Translations under genes and position numbers: made by a program
Part shown: piece after piece, positions 44,560 to 55,555 of the stretch
How positions within the stretch are numbered: position 1 is the first letter of the stretch
Layout of the letters: every line of letters starts with the position of its first letter
The notes under the pieces: generated by a model
The model's input: the letters and a program-made list of their open reading frames with translations, nothing else
Told to the model about the DNA's origin: nothing
Databases searched by the model: none
Assembly: GCA_024734495.1 (NCBI GenBank)
Contig: JALMQS010000055.1
Span: 9,769,652 to 9,833,651 of the forward strand
DNA length: 64,000 nt
From: Forficula auricularia
Taxonomy: Eukaryota; Arthropoda; Insecta; Dermaptera; Forficulidae
Direction of reading: 5' to 3'

Positions 44560-45850
44560 CAAGAATTCAACCAATAAAAAAAGGGTGATTCTTCAAATGT
44601 TGCCAATTATCGTCCGATCGCCACAACTTCGGTTCTTTCTAAAATCATGGAAAAAATAATGAATGAGCAAGTTCTTCACCATTTAGAATCTAATAAACTA
44701 ATCCATGATAGTCAATACGGCTTTAGACAATTTTGGTCCACCGGCGATATTTTAGCATATACCATATAACTCATATATGGAATAAAGCACTAGAGACTGG
44801 TAAAGAGACTTTTGTAATAGGCTTAGACATTTCAAAGGCCTTCGATCAGGTCTGCCACAAAAATCTTCTTGCCCAATTACCTGCATTTGGCCTCCCCCCG
44901 AGCCTCTTCAAGTTGCTTGAGAGCTTTCTCTCAAACCGCTCTATTAAAGTCGAGGTTGACGGAATATCATCCTCGTCATTCAATACTAATTGCTGGAGTT
45001 CCTCAGGGCTCAGTCATTTCTCCTACACTCTTTATTATTTATATTAATGACCTTTTAAACTTACCCTCCAATCCTATACATTGTTACGCTGACGATAGCA
45101 CCCTCCATAATGCTCAATCCTTACTAAACAATCGCGCAAACATAGCTTCCTCGATAAATTTAGATCTAAGCAGGCTTAAAAAATGGGGATCTCACAACTT
45201 GGTAAACTTTAATGCTGGCAAAACGCAGTGCTGTCTAATTTCTAGGCGCGTAGATAGGAACCTTCCTGACATTTCCTTTGATTCGACCTCATTGGAATTC
45301 CGTGATAAAATATCAATGTTAGGTGTCACCTTAGGTTCTGACCTTTCTTGGAATGACCATATTATCTCAGTAGCAAAAGCTGCAGCATGTAAGCTTGGCT
45401 TTCTTTTCCGAACCAAACGCTTTTTCACCCCCACTCAACTCCTTATATTATACAAGGCTCAAATTCGCCCCTGTCTTGAATATTGCTCTCATCTGTGGAG
45501 AGGGGCCTCCAAGCATTCTCTTAATACCTTAGATGCAATTCAGAGGCGGGCTATCAGACTTATAGGCGATCCTGCATTAACTGACACTCTCGACTCCCTA
45601 GCCCATCGTAGATCTGTCTCCGCCCTTTATCTTTTTTATAGATATTGCCTGGAGCCACCGAGCAATGCACGGTAACCAAAAGCCGCCTGGACCCCCCCCC
45701 CCCTATGGATAGATTTTCCGCACTTTTTCATTTTATAGGAACTAACACGGCATAAGTTCTGATAATTCTCACCGAGGCCTGCTTGCTTTGCACTTAGCAC
45801 GCGATTAATTTGGAGAAAAGACCGAAATATTTAATATTCAGCTAATATGG
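44560..45850 (+). mobile_element. Jockey-like LINE, 5'-truncated, copy 2
   Basis: About 75% similar to copy 1: ANYRPIATTSVLSKIMEK, LDISKAFDQVCHKNLL, INDLLNLPSNPIHCYADDST, KTQCCLISRRVDRNLPDI, MLGVTLGSDLSWNDH, IRPCLEYCSHLWRGAS. Frameshifts near 44770 and 44990. A 90-bp insertion interrupts it near 45650-45735. Confidence 0.85.
45650..45735. repeat. short insertion with CCGAGCAATGCACGG palindrome
   Basis: Breaks the LINE frame between DRYC-type residues and sequence matching 43530-43580 in copy 1. Related to the 50-bp repeats at 32598 and 33380. Includes a C tract at 45693-45704. Confidence 0.5.
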
Positions 45851-46063
45851 TATGTTTATCCAAATGACTTATAGGGTCTGGAACTCTCTCGGCTTCGGTA
45901 GTCTTTTAAGATTAAGCTGTGATTTTCTTGATATATTTTATCGACCAATAGGAAAGAGTAAGGTATTAGTTTTTTCTATAATTTTTTCAAAAAAATAAAT
46001 AAACAGGTTCTAATATTATTGCTTTATTTTAATAAGATCTATAGGTGTAACATTAATAATATA

Positions 46064-47635
46064 TATGAGCCGTTTATTTTGAAAGTGGCGTAAGTCCATT
46101 TATGTTCGAATCGAGAAATTGAAGGGTTTGCTTTGAATTAAATTTAAAAACATGGGTAACAAATAACATAGTAGAATAATGTTTTTGGGTTTCTAAGGGT
46201 GTCAAATTTTTCATCCCAATTAGCATAATTAACATTATTTAAGAAATAATATGTTTTTGATGGCTATGAATGGACTTAACGCCACTTTCAATATCAATGA
46301 AATGACGTTTTCAATTCTTAAGAAAGTACAAGTCCATAGGAAAAATAAATTTCCCTTGAAATACAAATAAATATATATACACTTTTATGTTATAAAATCA
46401 AAAAAATATTCAACTTTTATTCTTTGTTAAATAATTTTTATAATATTGTTTAATATTTTACCCAGTAGCCTATATTCCCAGTCAAATATTTATTTTTCTT
46501 GACCATGGCGGTTTCCTGCCTATTTATTTATTTATTTTTTATTCCTTGACTACGGCAACTTCCTGTCTACTTATTTATTTATTTGTTTTTTAAATTATTT
46601 ATTTTAAAATAATTTAACAACAATTTCTTCAAACCCAGTGACATATTCTAACTATTTATTTTTTATTTTATTTATTTGATTATTAATTTATTTTTCCCAG
46701 TGTATTTATTTATTTATTTTTATTGTTTGGACGACATGCGGTATTCCCTTTTTTTTGTTGTTATTATTATTTTATTCTTGGCCGCACCATACTAAGGTTT
46801 CACACCGTTCTGCTGTGGCCACACCCTGAGCCACTCAACCGGATCCTGAGTGGGAGGATCGGAAGGCTATAAGGGGAGATGTGGAGGCCCTTATAAAAAA
46901 TTAATTATTATTCAGTCTTCTCCAGGTTGTGTATGCGGGAGGGATTTAAAATAACTATGGTATGCAGGTGGTATATAATGTAACAAATTTAAGAAAACAA
47001 GTAAAAATACTCAGCAAGTGAAACAACACTGTTCATGACTGGTTTTCAACGCAGACTGCTCGAGAACAATGCGCTAGTTTCTGTGGAGAGGCGCTGTTCT
47101 GTTGTTTATAACAAATTCATTGCACATTGATAATTCATCTGCTACTTTAATAATAATTAAATATAAAGCTGGGATCTCATAATATTTTATTGGATAATAT
47201 TTTCCATATCCATTTGAAACTCTCACAATGGGACTTAGGCCACTTTCAAAATAAACTTTTTCATCACTTCATTAACCAGCAAATTTTCATGTTACAAAAT
47301 CTTAAATAATTTTAAATATATTAGTAACAAGTTGCTTCAGAATGAAAAGATCATATAAAAACGTAACTATTAAGTTATAATTTGAAAGTTTATATTGGAA
47401 AAATAAGGACAAGTTTTTTATGTATGACTTTTTTATTTAGAAGTCGGCAAAGTCGACGAAACGTTGGTGGATAAATAAAAGTCACACATAAAAACTTGTC
47501 CTTATTTTCCCAATATAAACTTTCAAATTATAAATTAAATTATGGACGGAAATGATAATAAGTAACTATTAAGGTAGATAACTATATTTTTTTTGGAAAA
47601 TGCACTTACGTCACTTTCAAAATAAACGGCTCATA
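46064..47635. mobile_element. TA-flanked transposon, 1572 bp, non-coding
   Basis: TIRs of about 37 bp (TATGAGCCGTTTATTTTGAA, then AGTGGCGTAAGT). The motif GGACTTAnGCCACTTTCA recurs internally at about 46268 and 47226. Contains the Penelope-like insertion 47375-47561. No open frame of note. Confidence 0.65.
47375..47561. mobile_element. mini Penelope-like fold-back element, 187 bp
   Basis: Exact 12-bp duplication GTAACTATTAAG (47363-47374, 47562-47573). Arms TTTGAAAGTTTATATTGG and AGGACAAGTTTTTTATGT pair with their complements at 47495-47530. The loop holds a hammerhead remnant (GTCGGCAAAGTCGACGAAAC, 47443-47462) lacking CTGANGA. No protein. Confidence 0.85.
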
Positions 47636-47910
47636 TATAGTATTTTATAAGTAAATTTAAATAATACAACAGAGGTATATTTGTGCACATAAATATGAGT
47701 TCATTTGTGAATTTGTATTTAATAAAATTATTACAGTAAGACTTGATTGAGCGTGTTGAATGCGCCTAGAAGACACAGCGTTATACTATTCGGTTAGGCT
47801 TTCACTAGAATCCTGCGCTGACTTCTCAATATCCTGGACATCTACATCTTCTAAGTCTCCAACAATTGGCTCTTCTTGTTGAAAATATCTCCTTCATCAC
47901 TCTACATGCA

Positions 47911-47916
47911 TTTATT
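47911..47916 (-). terminator. candidate ACP7 polyadenylation signal
   Basis: AATAAA on -, about 116 bp after the ACP7 stop codon. Position is plausible for cleavage; untested. Confidence 0.4.
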
Positions 47917-48031
47917 TGTTAATTCTTGCCAAATTTAGAGCTTCAAGCAGACTGCGTTAAATTTAATTAGCGTTAATCGATGAAGCGCTAAATTATGTCT
48001 TACTGTATTATAATTAATATCATTTTTCTAT

Positions 48032-48109
48032 TTAAAAGCGTTTACATAGTTCAGTATAAGGACTATGTTGATCTTTAATCAACCAAATGTGATCGATTAC
48101 TTCTCCTTC
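48032..48109 (-). CDS. ACP7: acid phosphatase type 7 (purple acid phosphatase), last exon
   Basis: After TTTGTTTTAG the exon starts in phase 0: EGEVIDHIWLIKDQHSPYTE then LCKRF and TAA at 48032-48034. The I-D-x-x-W-L/V pattern is the end of the metallophosphoesterase C-terminal domain of ACP7-type enzymes. The preceding exon ends SDDK at AAG|GTAAAA. Confidence 0.88.
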   Translation of the reverse strand, partial: EGEVIDHIWLIKDQHSPYTELCKRF

Positions 48110-48190
48110 CTAAAACAAAAACAAATTTTTAACAAAATCACTGTGAAACTTAACTCTTGTATAATATACATATATGAATTTTTATTTTAC

Positions 48191-48328
48191 CTTATCATCG
48201 GACACTTGTTCAAAATATAAATGTGTGGCGTTAAATGCTTTGAGCCTTGCGTAGCCATAGTCGCTACTTCGGAATGCAGACCATTTCGGTGGATTTGGTA
48301 TAAAACTATCAGTCTTTTCAGAGCATCC
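48191..48328 (-). CDS. ACP7: acid phosphatase type 7, exon -2
   Basis: Bounded by ATGTTTTAG and AAG|GTAAAA, 46 codons, phase 0 at both ends. Encodes GCSEKTDSFIPNPPKWSAFR, then SSDYGYARLKAFNATHLYFE and QVSDDK. The GC...WSA..S.DYGY.R motif is characteristic of the C-terminal region of purple acid phosphatase long forms (iron/zinc phosphatases, generally secreted or lysosomal). Confidence 0.92.
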
Positions 48329-48439
48329 CTAAAACATATAAATAAATACAATTAAAGGTTGAGCCATACTTTAAAAATATTTCTCAAAATAATACAACAG
48401 AGAATCAGTAGAAAATGTGAAAAAAACATTGGTAACAAG

Positions 48440-48637
48440 TTTTACTTAGAGAAAGTGGTGTAGGTTTTAGGTGAAACATGATATTAATTAATAAAGTAAA
48501 GTGTATGTAGTTTCACAGTGAATGGGAAGCTATAAACTCCTGATGATGGACTAATAATCCAAAATATATTGAGTTTGTATAAACCTCTTTGAGTTTTATT
48601 TCATTCACTGTGAAACTACACACCCTTTACTTTATTA
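48440..48637. mobile_element. mini Penelope-like fold-back element, 198 bp
   Basis: Exact 12-bp duplication ATTGGTAACAAG (48428-48439, 48638-48649). Begins GTGGTGTAGGTTTTAGGTGA, contains a hammerhead-like motif, and folds back (TTAATAAAGTAAAGTG... with CACCCTTTACTTTATTAA). It sits at the left edge of the LINE fragment at 48650. Confidence 0.85.
48534..48576 (+). ncRNA. hammerhead ribozyme-like motif, core-mutated
   Basis: Six-pair stem I AAACTC:GAGTTT, CTGATGA, stem II GGA/TCC, stem III ATATAT, T. The conserved G of GAAA is A, so cleavage is not expected although all helices are kept. Confidence 0.55.
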
Positions 48638-48649
48638 ATTGGTAACAAG

Positions 48650-49775
48650 GTTTGGGTACGAGAGAGGCCTTACAAGCCACACAAGAACGAGTACAAAACT
48701 GTCACGATATGAGGAAAGACGTAGTCATATGCTTCATTGATTATGAAAAAGCTTTTGACAAAGTACAACATCACATACTCATACAAATTTTAAAACAATT
48801 AGATATAGATCAAGGTGCATTGAAAACTTGTATTGGAATCAGACCGCCCAGGTTAGGATTGATGGTGAAAACAGGAAATCTATTGAAATTTGTAAAGGAG
48901 TACGACAGGGATGTGTATTTTCACCTCTCTTGTTTAATCTGTATTCTAAGAAAATATTTCAGGAAGCACTCAAAGATGTCGAAAAGGGTATCAAAGTGAA
49001 TGGAATATGGATAAATAATATTAGATATGCTGATGGCACATTGTTAATTGCTGACAATATCTTCAAGGGTTAATTGATGTGGTAGGAAAATACAGTACAA
49101 ATATGGGTCTTAACATCAACAACAAAAAAAACAAAATATATGATAGTGACTCGTAATCCGGAAAACTTTAGAACCACCAGTATAACATCCAATGGTTTAT
49201 CGATAGAAAGAGTGAGTAAATTTAAATATCTAGGGTCGTGGCTTTGCGAGGACTTGACATCTGATTTGGAGATAAAATGCCGAATAGAAAATGCCCGTAG
49301 TGCCTTCATGAAGTTTAAGAACGTTATGACAAACTCGGAATTCGATTTCGGCCTTAGGATGAGGTTTATACAGTGCTATGTTTGGTCGGTTCTGTTATAT
49401 GGGATCGAGAGTTGGACTTTAAAAGTTAGAACTATCAATAAAATAGAGGCCTTTGAAATGTGGATTTACCGTCGAATACTCAAAATACCATGGGTGGCAC
49501 GGATAACGAATGAGGAAGTCCTCAGAAGAATTGTCAGAGAGCGAAAGCTACTAAAAATAATAAAAAAAAGAAAACTGTATACTTAGGGCATATTATGCGA
49601 AACACGAAGTACCAGCTATTACAATTAATTATTGAGGGAAAGATTGAGATGAGGAGAGGAATTGGTAGGAAGATGTCATGGCTGCGCAATATGACACTGG
49701 ACGGAGATACGGACCGTACAAGGCCTGATTCATGTCTCAAGGAATCGAGAGGAAATGGAAAATGTGGTCCCAAAC
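48650..49775 (+). mobile_element. RTE/CR1-like LINE fragment
   Basis: RT pieces in shifting frames: GTREALQATQERVQNC, VVICFIDYEKAFDKVQH, KGVRQGCVFSPLLFNLYSKK, INNIRYADGTLLIAD, FKYLGSWLCEDLTSD, YGIESWTLK, and a GHIMRNTKYQLLQLIIEGKI tail. The catalytic YADD reads YADG. At least two frameshifts. Lies in the ACP7 intron. Confidence 0.85.
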
Positions 49776-49985
49776 ATCCATTAGATAGGCATACGAAGAA
49801 GAAGAAAGGTTATTTAATAACAAAAACGAAAATTGTATATTATGTTTCTTTTATCTCCTAAAAGAGTATAATAATTTTAATGAAATAAACTATTAATCAT
49901 TTTCAATGACAAAAAACTCAAAGGTCTCAATTTTAGGAAAAAATCATTTTGATAAGATTTTTTTTAATTAAACTGATTATTAACA

Positions 49986-50131
49986 TAATAATAAAACTTG
50001 AGCAAGATGAGAGGTAGGTTTCACAATTTTTTTTTTTTTTTTTTGTGAAACCTACCTCGCATCTTGTTCAAGTTTTATTATTATATTAAAATGTTTCACC
50101 TAGAACCAACACCTAACTCCTTAAAAGTTAT
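49986..50131. mobile_element. mini Penelope-like fold-back element, 146 bp
   Basis: Exact 12-bp duplication TGATTATTAACA (49974-49985, 50132-50143). Arms AAACTTGAGCAAGATG...GTAGGTTTCACAA pair across a T tract. The right end carries the complement of the outer motif (GTTTCACCTAGAACCAACAC). No ribozyme core remains. Confidence 0.85.
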
Positions 50132-50284
50132 TGATTATTAACAAGTGTACAAATCAAAACAAAACAAGTAGTTGAATAAATAAATTAAAATAATATTTTA
50201 TCTCTTTTAGCCTACCCAAAAGATTATCGAGCAATGCTCGGTCTTCTTATATATTATAGAAAAAAGATAGTAACATTTACTTAC

Positions 50285-50456
50285 AGCTGATCCGGTTGTA
50301 ATATGCACTGGTGCACAGGGGTTTGTATATGGCTCGTCATAACTGCCATTGTACACTTGGTAGTTATACAAAGGCCAGAGTCTTTCATACGAATGTTCAT
50401 GAGCCCAAATCAACAGATCAACTCCATAATTGTAGAAGAGATCTTCTAAACCAAAC
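50285..50456 (-). CDS. ACP7: acid phosphatase type 7, exon -3
   Basis: After TTTATTAG the first base completes a Trp codon from the previous exon. It continues FGLEDLFYNYGVDLLIWAHE, HSYERLWPLYNYQVYNGSYD and ends HITTGSA at GCT|GTAAGT. AHEHSYER supplies the H-x-H metal ligands of the purple acid phosphatase active site, and GVDLLIWAHEHSYER is a family signature. Cysteine in YTNPCAP replaces the Arg seen in vertebrate ACP7 as I recall it. Confidence 0.94.
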
Positions 50457-50555
50457 CTAATAAAAGAAAAAAAAAATCGTGATATACCTTATTGGGGCTA
50501 TTCTCTTAATTTACCACTAATTATTTCACTACACTCCAAACATAATAAAAACTAC

Positions 50556-51632
50556 ACTGTGGTGCAAAAAAGTGGAACACTTAAAAAAATTTAGTTTTTT
50601 TCAAATAATTTTCAGAAAAAATATATTTTATTTAAACTTTTATTACATTCTGTGATTGTACAAATATTTTAAAACATTTTTAGAGTGAAAACAATGTATT
50701 GATTTAATTTAAACCCTTTAAAATTCAATTTATTTAAACTAGCATAAATTTTCAGGTTTGAAATCTGATCCCTTTATTGAATTGTATTAAATGATTATCG
50801 TCTAATATCGAATTAAATTGAATATTTAAATGTTTATTAGTTCGATTTGAATATCTCATCTTTTAATTTCATTTCATTAGAAATATTGTCCAAGGATAAT
50901 GCCTCTAAAGACCGAGGAAGCAGCTCAACCTGTAGCTCTAATAAATGATGGAAGATCGTATCGGTATGTCGCTCAATGACTTAAAGCATCGGTTGGAAGT
51001 ATCCACAGAGCTGGTAAACGATATAGAGAAACAAACTCTTATGCCAGGAGACCGAGATTTGGTCGAATTAGAGCTTCAAATGAGAGAGATGACCGATTCA
51101 TACTATTCTCCAGTATTGAGGGATCGGCATTGTAGAGCAGCTCAAATTCAACAGCGCCTTCTACAAACTCGGCAAGTCAACTAAAGTGTTTGGACCTTAG
51201 ACCATGAAATATATAGACACGCCCTCTGCTACTCTCCACACAGAGTGAAGTGAGGCCAACATCGCCTACAGATGACGTCACGTTCTCGCATAAATATTTT
51301 GGTAATATTAATTTAATATTAATTTGCGATTATTGGAATCTAAAATAAATAATCTAAACTACGATAAATTTATCTCAATGTATAATAATTCCTATAGTGG
51401 CCATGCTATTTCTGGGTGTTCCTACCTACAGATGACGTCACATTCTCTAGTTGATGTTGGCCTCACCAAATCGACACCAAGGCGTGTCTATATATTTCAT
51501 GGTCTAAGGTTTGGACTATCAGAAGACGTCTCCGGGAATTAGGGCTGATGTCAAGGAGACCAGCGACAGGCCCTCTTTTCACACCCAATCACCGAATCAA
51601 TCTAAGTGTTCCACTTTTTTTGCAACACAGTG
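50556..51632 (+). mobile_element. Tc1-like transposon, catalytic domain deleted
   Basis: TIR CACTGTGGTGCAAAAAAGTG with TA at 50554-50555 and 51633-51634. + codes the N-terminal HTH region, partly frameshifted: MPLKTEEAAQPVALINDGRS, RDRHCRAAQIQQRLLQTRQV, then after a nested MITE SVWTIRRRLRELGLMSRRPA. The DDE part is missing; coding stops just before the right TIR. Confidence 0.85.
51195..51509. mobile_element. nested MITE, 315 bp, in the Tc1-like element
   Basis: About 28-bp TIR CCTTAGACCATGAAATATAT (then AGACACGCC) with a 4-6 bp duplication (TTTGGA at 51189-51194 and 51510-51515). Excising it restores the Tc1 frame. Contains two TGACGTCA palindromes (about 51275 and 51432) in the same orientation. 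Confidence 0.8.
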
Positions 51633-51722
51633 TATTTATTTAATTAAAAAAACAAAACAAAACGATAAATTCTCGTTCACGGAAAATTATTACATGCTTA
51701 AGTACTTCATTGACCCTTTGAT

Positions 51723-51906
51723 TTTTATTTTTATTTTTTTGGCTTTCTCGGCATTAACCATTAGCCATTTTAAGATACTATTATGACAATTAATTTTTTC
51801 TTAATTTTGTAGGATCAGATAAAGTAGGATTGCAGTGACTCGGGCTCGAAGTCGCGCTAGCTTGATTAGAAGGCATTTATGTTATCCACTCGACCAACCC
51901 GAGCCC
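51723..51906 (-). mobile_element. tRNA-derived SINE, second head type
   Basis: 17-18 bp duplication CTTCATTGACCCTTTGAT / ...TAAT (51705-51722, 51907-51924). On - the head has GGTTGGTCGAGTGGATAAC and CTTCGAGCCCGAGTC; the tail resembles that of the SINE at 4400-4590 (AATAGTATC..., CCGAGAAAGCCAAAAAA). Confidence 0.8.
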
Positions 51907-51989
51907 CTTCATTGACCCTTTAATTGAGTAGATTATATTTATTATAAATTAAATTGTGAAGAATAAACATTGTGTATATATGTAGCAGT

Positions 51990-52140
51990 GGGGCGCGGTC
52001 CATGGATGCTGTGGATGAGGCGCATCCCTAAAATTTCAAAACCTCAAGAGTATTTTTTTACCGTGTCATATATAAATCGAAAAGATGCTGAATGTGTGGA
52101 AGATATTTTTTTCATCTATGATAATTTATTATTTATTTAA
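51990..52140 (-). mobile_element. hAT-type MITE, one-ended copy
   Basis: CAGTGGGGCGCGGTCCATGG and GGATGAGGCGCATCCCTAAA match the right end of 1106-1357 in reverse. The other terminus is not found. Confidence 0.65.
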
Positions 52141-52379
52141 ATAATTAATTCAAAGATGGAATTTTTTCAAAAATATAACCTGAGGTAAAGCGACCACAAT
52201 TATATTAAAAAAGTCAAAATCTAAGAAATTAGTAGAAAATATATAATATATGTTTACATTGAAGATCAGAGGATTTCTTTTCTTATATGTTGCACATCCG
52301 AGAGAGATTTGACTCAAAAGTTTGGCTAACTGCCCGGAAAGCAAGTTAGCACTTGGGTTCGATTCCCGAAGGGAATGAT

Positions 52380-53195
52380 ATTTTTTGGGATAATAATTGT
52401 TTTGTCAAAATGTCTGTTAGTCTGTCTGGTTGTTAGTTAGTTAGTCTGTTAGTTAGTTAGTCTGGTTGTTAGTTAGTTAGTCTGTGCGTTACCAAATTTT
52501 GTAGACGAGCTAGCTCAAAAACTAAATTCATTTCACACGTAGGTTTTGGTCCATTGAGATTAAGAGCTGATTAGATTTTGGTGCATATCGAGCCAAAATT
52601 AAGGGGGGGTGGAGGGGGCGTTAAAAATTAAAAATCTAGGCCATTTGACCAAACTCAATCAAATTATGTATACATAATCAGTGGGACCCCAGAAGTCTAA
52701 AAATACAAAAACTAACCGCCCGAAATGGGGGAGGGAGGGGGAAATGAGGGTCAAAAAATTAAAATCTTAGCCATTTACCAAACTCAACGAAATTTTGTAT
52801 ACATCATCTGGGCCCCCAGAAGACTAAAAATTCAAAATCTAACCTCCCGAAATGGGGGGGGGGGTGGCAGTCAAAATTTTTAAATCTTGGCCATTTGATT
52901 AAACTCAACTAAATTTTGATTACATAATCAGTGGGACCCCAGAAGTCTAAAAATGGAAAAACTAACCGCTAGAAATGGGGGGGGGGGTAAAAATTAAAAT
53001 CTTTGCCATTTACCAAACTCAACCAAATTTTGTATACATAATCAGAGGGTCCCAGGAGTCTAAAAATGCAAAAACTAGCCCCCCCTTTCCTACATGATTA
53101 TAAATAATTTTATTAAACATTAAATATAAGTGAGGGGCCAGGTTGTATGGTAAAGTCAAGTGGATGGCCACATCAGAACACGTCAGCTTATTTTT
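52380..53195 (+). repeat. G-tract repeat family D, copy 3
   Basis: Lacks the left terminus. Includes a TTAGTTAGTCTG microsatellite-like run at 52430-52490, four diverged tandem units with G runs, and the right end with GTGGATGGCCACATCAGAAC. Confidence 0.6.
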
Positions 53196-53961
53196 CATTG
53201 GTATAGGACCTTTTTTGTTATGTTTGTTCACGTATAACTTCTTTGTTTATGAACCGATTTTAATGATTCTTTCTGCGTTTGGATCAGTCTAGCTCCAAGG
53301 TAGTCAAGATACCTATTTATTTTATGTATGTTCAGCGAGAACTTTTTGCCACGTGGACCGATTTCGATTATTCTTTTTTTATTGGAAAGGAGATACCTTA
53401 GGGGTGGTTCCATATTAATTTGGTGAAGTTCTGATGATATGATCAATGACAAAATAACGTAAATCTCCAATTCTTATGAGCAAATAATCGAAATTATAAT
53501 CTTTTTAGTGCATTTTATTTGATTTTTGAGTTATTATTTTATTTGTTGCATTTTTTGAAGTCGCTTTTATTTTTTTTATAAAAATTATTTTTTATTTTTA
53601 AAACAATCTAAATGTTTTGGCCGGCAGTGTATTTGGTTTTATGTCAGTGAGATGATTTTATAAAAAATTCTATCTATTTTTCTAAAATAAAACACTCAAA
53701 TTCTTGTATTACTTGTATAAAAAAAATTAAGTTTCTTCATAGCTAAACCCCTATTGTGTGCCATTTGATAGGAAAGGCCATAAAAAATTACACCTGACCA
53801 ACCTGTCACCTCCTTAGCTAGGAGACCTACTTAAAACAATGACTGTCGGGCAATTTTTGATGAGCCCAGGAGAACCTCATTGATTTCTATTTATGAATCA
53901 ACAACTCGGTGCTACTCTCGGCAAAACAAAATCTTTTCAATTAAATTTAGTACATAATTAC

Positions 53962-54104
53962 CATCCTAAAAATGGCACTCCAACCCGGGTTAATGTTTGT
54001 AATTGAGTACAATCATCTCGATCTGTATTTGAACAATACATCGGTCTGTGACCATAGACAACAATCCATGGGCGTTGAGATCTATTATAAGGAGAAGTGG
54101 CTTC
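53962..54104 (-). CDS. ACP7: acid phosphatase type 7, exon -4
   Basis: After TTTTGTTTTAG: EATSPYNRSQRPWIVVYGHR, PMYCSNTDRDDCTQLQTLTR, VGVPFLG plus TG at ATG|GTAATT, completed to Trp by the next exon. GHRPMYCS contributes the conserved His metal ligand. Residues after the DDC segment match the family less well. Phase in 0, phase out 2. Confidence 0.92.
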
Positions 54105-54663
54105 CTAAAACAAAAAGAAATATTATTTACTTAATTATTGTGTTTTGTTCTAAGATGTAAATTGAAATATTGTTTTTTGAGAATATAGAATTTTAACACG
54201 TTTATTTTGCGACGTTTTGCTTCCAATCTAGGTTTCTTCAGGCTCTATGGTCTAAGCTAAACTATAAGAATCGATTTTAGTCAATTTTCGACTCTACTTT
54301 CATTAGATATAAATTTTTTACCTGCAAACTTTTCAGAAAGTTTGCAGGTAAAAAATTGTATAGAAATACAATTAGATACTGATCTGAAGAAAAATTTAAT
54401 AATGACTCTTTATTAGAATTTTATAATAATTTTCTACTTTAATATTTAATAAAAGAAACTATTTTCAAAAATAAAATTTCCGAAATGTAAAATTAGAAGC
54501 TCACTAAGAGGTAAAAAAATAATCAAGTTCTTATTTTTAAATACCAATCTTCATCTCGTATTTAAATTTTCTAAAATATTTATTATTTCAGTAATTAAAA
54601 CTTCTACAATAAAACTTCGAATAGTGAAGATTTATAATTTTAAAGATATTAATTATTTAAATG

Positions 54664-54881
54664 AATTGGCTAAGAGGCCAGTTATGGGAAAATAAAAAGT
54701 TGAAATAAAAGCCAACTTCTATTTGATACTTTATTTTGGGCAGACGTAATCGATATTTTACAACGTTTCGAGCGCTACACCGCTGTTCTTCATCAGTGCA
54801 CATCAACTGGAAAAGATTATTGCATGATTTAAATTTATATAATTTTTATTTTCCCATAACTGGCCCCTTAGCCAATTCATT
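54664..54881. mobile_element. Penelope-like fold-back element
   Basis: Arms GAATTGGCTAAGAGGCCAGT...GGGAAAATAAAAA and the complement at 54846-54881. A hammerhead-like motif is inside. A degenerate relative lies at 54214-54250. Confidence 0.6.
54760..54798 (-). ncRNA. hammerhead ribozyme-like motif
   Basis: CTGATGA, stem II AGCG/CGCT within a longer insert, GAAACGTT. I cannot pair stem I, so this is a weaker candidate. Confidence 0.45.
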
Positions 54882-55077
54882 AAAATAAAATAGGGCCATC
54901 AAACACGGTTCTTTTTAAATATAATTAATTATTTAGTCAAAATGTCTATTAGTAATTGTGTGGTTGGGTAGTGTACCTATATTTTTAACCAATAATAATT
55001 ATTGGATAAAAAAATACTTGGTAGGTTTCACATTAAGATATAAAAAATGAACGAATTTATTTTTGGAGAATCTTTAA

Positions 55078-55120
55078 TCTCGATATTTATATTTCGGGTA
55101 ACTAACCCATCTTCAGGAGA
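55078..55120 (-). ncRNA. hammerhead ribozyme-like motif (left arm)
   Basis: On -: TCTC, CTGAAGA, stem II GGGT/ACCC, GAA, stem III ATAT/ATAT with an AA loop, C, GAGA. Stem I is four perfect pairs. Best-formed candidate in the window; cleavage is predicted after the C at plus-strand 55082. Confidence 0.78.
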
Positions 55121-55512
55121 AACAGAATTAACCACCTCGTTCCTTTACATTTCGAAAGAAAGGGCTTACGTTTAGATTTTTTAAGAGTCAACGGAAATAA
55201 ATAAAATTAGCTCTCTCAAATAAAACGAATATACTAAATAATCAATTAGAAGTTAAGAAAAGTACAATCATTGATTACATTCTTTAAATATTTGCAAATT
55301 TGTTTTCATTAATTCTTCCTCCCCCCCCCCCCCTACATCTACCTGAGTGTAAATCCTCATTTCTCAGAAGGCCATTCAAAATTAAACAAAATAGACTTCC
55401 TACCTTTCTCCCTCCGCTAATTTTAAATATTTACCCTTTTGTTATCTTAAAAATAAATTTTACCATTGACTTGTATTCAATTTCGACTTATCCAGGTCAG
55501 TTACTTTCTGTT

Positions 55513-55555
55513 TCTCCTAAAGATGGGTTAGTCACCCGAAATATATATATCGAGA
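55513..55555 (+). ncRNA. hammerhead ribozyme-like motif (right arm), core-mutated
   Basis: Same helices (TCTC:GAGA, GGGT/ACCC, perfectly palindromic ATATATATAT) but the core reads CTAAAGA instead of CTGAAGA, which should abolish cleavage. Confidence 0.6.

Noticed and set aside
47438..47470. An active hammerhead in the 47375 element
   Set aside because: Stem II and GAAAC are present but CUGANGA has become TTTAGAA, so the core is gone.
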